A stretch of DNA of 64,000 bases, taken from positions 2,969,501-3,033,500 of the forward strand of contig NZ_JQNB01000001.1 in assembly GCF_000745005.1 (NCBI RefSeq). Direction: 5' to 3'. Source of the stretch: Luteibacter sp. 9135 (lineage in GTDB: Bacteria > Pseudomonadota > Gammaproteobacteria > Xanthomonadales > Rhodanobacteraceae). The notes under the pieces are model-generated. The model had not been told where the DNA came from. It worked only from the letters and a program-made list of their open reading frames with translations, and searched no databases. Made by a program: the position numbers and the translations under genes. Shown piece after piece: positions 62,065 through 64,000 of the stretch. Position 1 is the first letter of the stretch, and each line of letters starts with the position of its first letter.

Positions 62065-64000
62065 GGCCGGCCCATGAGGCGGCTGAACAGGCCACGGCGG
62101 TGAGTGGTGGCTACCCGTGGCGTGACGGCCATCTCGGCGGCCAGCGTACCCAGCGTGCCGTTGGCCACGTCCAGCAGGTTGAGCTGCACGCCGCTGAGCG
62201 TGTGCACGCGCTGCGCCATGTCCACCGCGAGCAGCGAGTGACCGCCGACGTCGAAGAAATTGTCGCTGGTGCGGATGCGGCGCGTACCCAGCAACTCCTG
62301 CCAGATGCCGGCGAGCAGGCGCTCGGTCTCCGTGTGGGGCGTGGTGGTGTCGTCGGGAGCGGCCATCGCCGCATCGTCGTGCACGGCCAGCGCCGCGAGG
62401 TCGGGTTCGCCGGTGGCCAGGGTGGGCAGCGTGTCCAGCACGTGGACATGATCGGGCATCGCCCAGGCCGGCAACGAAGCGACCAGCGCGGTACGCACCG
62501 CGGCGGCGTCCGGGCGCCGTCCCGGCGCCGCCACCACGTGCAGTTCGACGCGGGCGATACCGCCCTGCTCGTGGCGCGGCACGGCGATGGCGCGGACCAC
62601 GCCGGGCTCGCGCAGCGCGATCGCTTCCAGCGCGCCGGGCTGCACGTCCATGCCGTGGCAGCGGAGGCGGCGGTCGTCGCGGTCCAGCACCTGCAGGCGG
62701 CCCCCGCTCAGCCAGCGGCCACGGTATCCCGTGCGCACCAGGCCCGTTTCCCCGTGGCGTCGCGCCGCGCGGGCACGTTGACCGAACGGCATGGCCAGCA
62801 GCCGGCCCCCCACGGCGAGGTCGCCCGCGGCGCCGATCGATGCCGGCTCGCCTTGGACGTCGAGAATCCAGGCCTCGCCGTGGGCAAGGGTAAGGCCCTG
62901 GTGCAGCGTGTCCGCCGCGGCATCCAGCGCGCCGCAGGTGATGACGGGCGCCACCGCGGGATCGCCGAACAGCATCAACACACCGGCCGTGGCCTTCGCC
63001 ACGCGCGTGGTCAGCTCCGCCGTGGCCGAGCCGCCGACGATCACCGCGCGCAGTCCGGCATCGCCTTGCCAGCCGCCGGCGAGCAGCGCCTGCCAGGTTT
63101 CCGGCGTGGCGATGCACAGGTCCATGGCGTCCAGACGACCCGTGGCGGCCTCGCGCGTGCCCATCTCGACCCAGGTGGCGCCGCTGGCTAGCGCCACCAG
63201 CGGGCCCAGTACCGAGAGTGGATCGCCCGGCAACGCATCGCCGCCCAGTCGCATGCCGGCGTGCACGCCCAAGGCATCACCAAGCGACTGCACGAGATGG
63301 CCCAGCGTGCGATGCGACAGCGCCGCACCGAAGGCCTTGCCCTCGGCATCGTGCGCCTGGAAGGCGACGGCGGCCGTGTCCGGCAGGGCGCCGCCGTGCG
63401 CGGTGGAGGCGTCGATCGCGGCCAGCCAGGGGGTATCGTTATCCAGCCACACCGCGCATGCTTTGGGCCAGTCGAGCAGGGCCTGCAGGCCCGCATCGCC
63501 GACCATCACCGTGGCGCGCGCATCGGCGAGGCCGTCGCGCAGGAAGGCGGTGGGATCGTCGCGGTCGAGCAGCAACGCCGTGGCGCCGGTCATGCCGATC
63601 GCGAGCAGGGCGGCGATGCGGTCGATACCGCGCTCGACGCACAGACCGACGACGCCACCCTCGCTGGCACCACGCTCGCGCAGCCGTGTGGCCATGCGCC
63701 CGGCGCGCTCCTGCAATGCCGCATGGCCGATGCGACGCGTGCCGTGCTCGATCGCCACGTCGTGCGGCATCGCCGTGGCCGTGGCCTGGATCATGCCGTG
63801 GAGGTCGCGCGGCGGTTCGATCGTCGTCGTGCGCGCCTGCCAGCGGCGCATGCATTCGCGCTCGGCCGGCGTGGCGGTGGTCAGTTCGCCGAGGGTAAGG
63901 CCGGGGTCGTCGATCACCCGACGCAGCATGGCGAGGTAGCGCTCCCGCATGCGGCACGCGGTGTCGGCCTCCAGCAGGTCCGCGTTGTAGGTCACGCCGC
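62061..64000 (-). CDS. NRPS-like protein: condensation end, degenerate adenylation domain, carrier protein (5' part outside window)
   Basis: The frame is open to the right window edge, so at least 646 codons are visible and the N-terminus is missing. The first 50 residues (TYNADLLEADTACRM... LTTATPAERECMRRW) are the end of a condensation domain. An adenylation-like domain follows. Its phosphate loop (A3) is eroded to FQAHDAEGKAFGAALSH, the A5 tyrosine-glycine motif is lost, and the A10 lysine is replaced (LATGEPDLAAL, Glu530). A carrier domain with the phosphopantetheine serine (DNFFDVGGHSLL, Ser587) is intact. It may therefore carry a substrate loaded by another enzyme. First visible gene of the minus-strand operon. 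Confidence 0.82.
   Translation of the reverse strand, partial: GVTYNADLLEADTACRMRERYLAMLRRVIDDPGLTLGELTTATPAERECMRRWQARTTTIEPPRDLHGMIQATATAMPHDVAIEHGTRRIGHAALQERAGRMATRLRERGASEGGVVGLCVERGIDRIAALLAIGMTGATALLLDRDDPTAFLRDGLADARATVMVGDAGLQALLDWPKACAVWLDNDTPWLAAIDASTAHGGALPDTAAVAFQAHDAEGKAFGAALSHRTLGHLVQSLGDALGVHAGMRLGGDALPGDPLSVLGPLVALASGATWVEMGTREAATGRLDAMDLCIATPETWQALLAGGWQGDAGLRAVIVGGSATAELTTRVAKATAGVLMLFGDPAVAPVITCGALDAAADTLHQGLTLAHGEAWILDVQGEPASIGAAGDLAVGGRLLAMPFGQRARAARRHGETGLVRTGYRGRWLSGGRLQVLDRDDRRLRCHGMDVQPGALEAIALREPGVVRAIAVPRHEQGGIARVELHVVAAPGRRPDAAAVRTALVASLPAWAMPDHVHVLDTLPTLATGEPDLAALAVHDDAAMAAPDDTTTPHTETERLLAGIWQELLGTRRIRTSDNFFDVGGHSLLAVDMAQRVHTLSGVQLNLLDVANGTLGTLAAEMAVTPRVATTHRRGLFSRLMGRP

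Noticed and set aside
34135..64000. Exosortase or initiating sugar-phosphate transferase in the exopolysaccharide locus
   Set aside because: Looked for in all listed frames of this region. None has the exosortase Cys-Arg-His helices or a bacterial sugar transferase domain.

Overview
The window is GC-rich, densely coded DNA with tight operons that often overlap by 4 bases (ATGA/GTGA). Several features point to Xanthomonadales, most likely the Luteibacter/Dyella/Rhodanobacter group. These are a protein ending in an XVIPCD-type secretion domain, GTAG-headed REP palindromes, a tandem of glycine-zipper lipoproteins and an sdh locus carrying SDHAF4, SdhE and YgfX accessory genes. The taxonomic call is an inference from gene content; no 16S rRNA or tRNA gene was seen.

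1-34 kb is mostly housekeeping. In order it holds: a TatD-family nuclease (cut by the window edge); two glycine-zipper lipoproteins ending in a very strong terminator; a SleB-like wall hydrolase; YgfZ divergent from SDHAF4-sdhCDAB, then a REP doublet and sdhE-ygfX; a single LolC/E-type permease with LolD; an ECF sigma/anti-sigma pair divergent from an SrpA-type catalase and a cytochrome b561; a predicted aminopeptidase; an old yellow enzyme; a dicarboxylate symporter overlapping a DUF2256 gene; a 596-residue candidate type IV secretion effector; a c-type cytochrome; a thioredoxin-like gene with pncB; metNIQ; glutathione peroxidase; an enoyl-CoA hydratase; feoAB plus a Cys-rich membrane protein; a phospholipase D-type synthase; ispG; an aldo/keto reductase; and several small secreted proteins.

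34-64 kb is dominated by one exopolysaccharide locus split into two convergent operons. The plus-strand arm (34.1-45.5 kb) encodes an outer-membrane export lipoprotein, a Wzz-like chain-length protein, a BY-kinase-like ATPase without the Walker A lysine, an outer-membrane barrel, two alpha/beta hydrolases of the exosortase-A-associated type, a UDP-sugar epimerase, a large secreted protein, a Wzx-like flippase and a FemAB/GNAT-like transferase. The minus-strand arm (64.0 down to 52.0 kb) encodes an NRPS fragment with a decayed adenylation domain, a GT2, a deacetylase, an O-antigen-ligase/polymerase, a PaaK-like ligase, three GT4 enzymes, and two further deacetylase-type proteins. The gene set resembles loci that accompany exosortase A (XrtA/PEP-CTERM), but no exosortase and no initiating sugar-phosphate transferase lies in this window.

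Between the two arms sit a non-coding 290-bp imperfect palindrome (two inverted 83-bp elements) and a heavy-metal RND efflux operon with a small Cys/His-rich protein at its head. My reading of the locus is that lipid-linked repeat units are built by the GTs, flipped, polymerised and exported by the Wzx/Wzy/Wzz/OPX set. The PaaK-like ligase, the carrier-protein module and the FemAB-like enzyme may add acyl or aminoacyl decorations. That last step is inference from gene content only.
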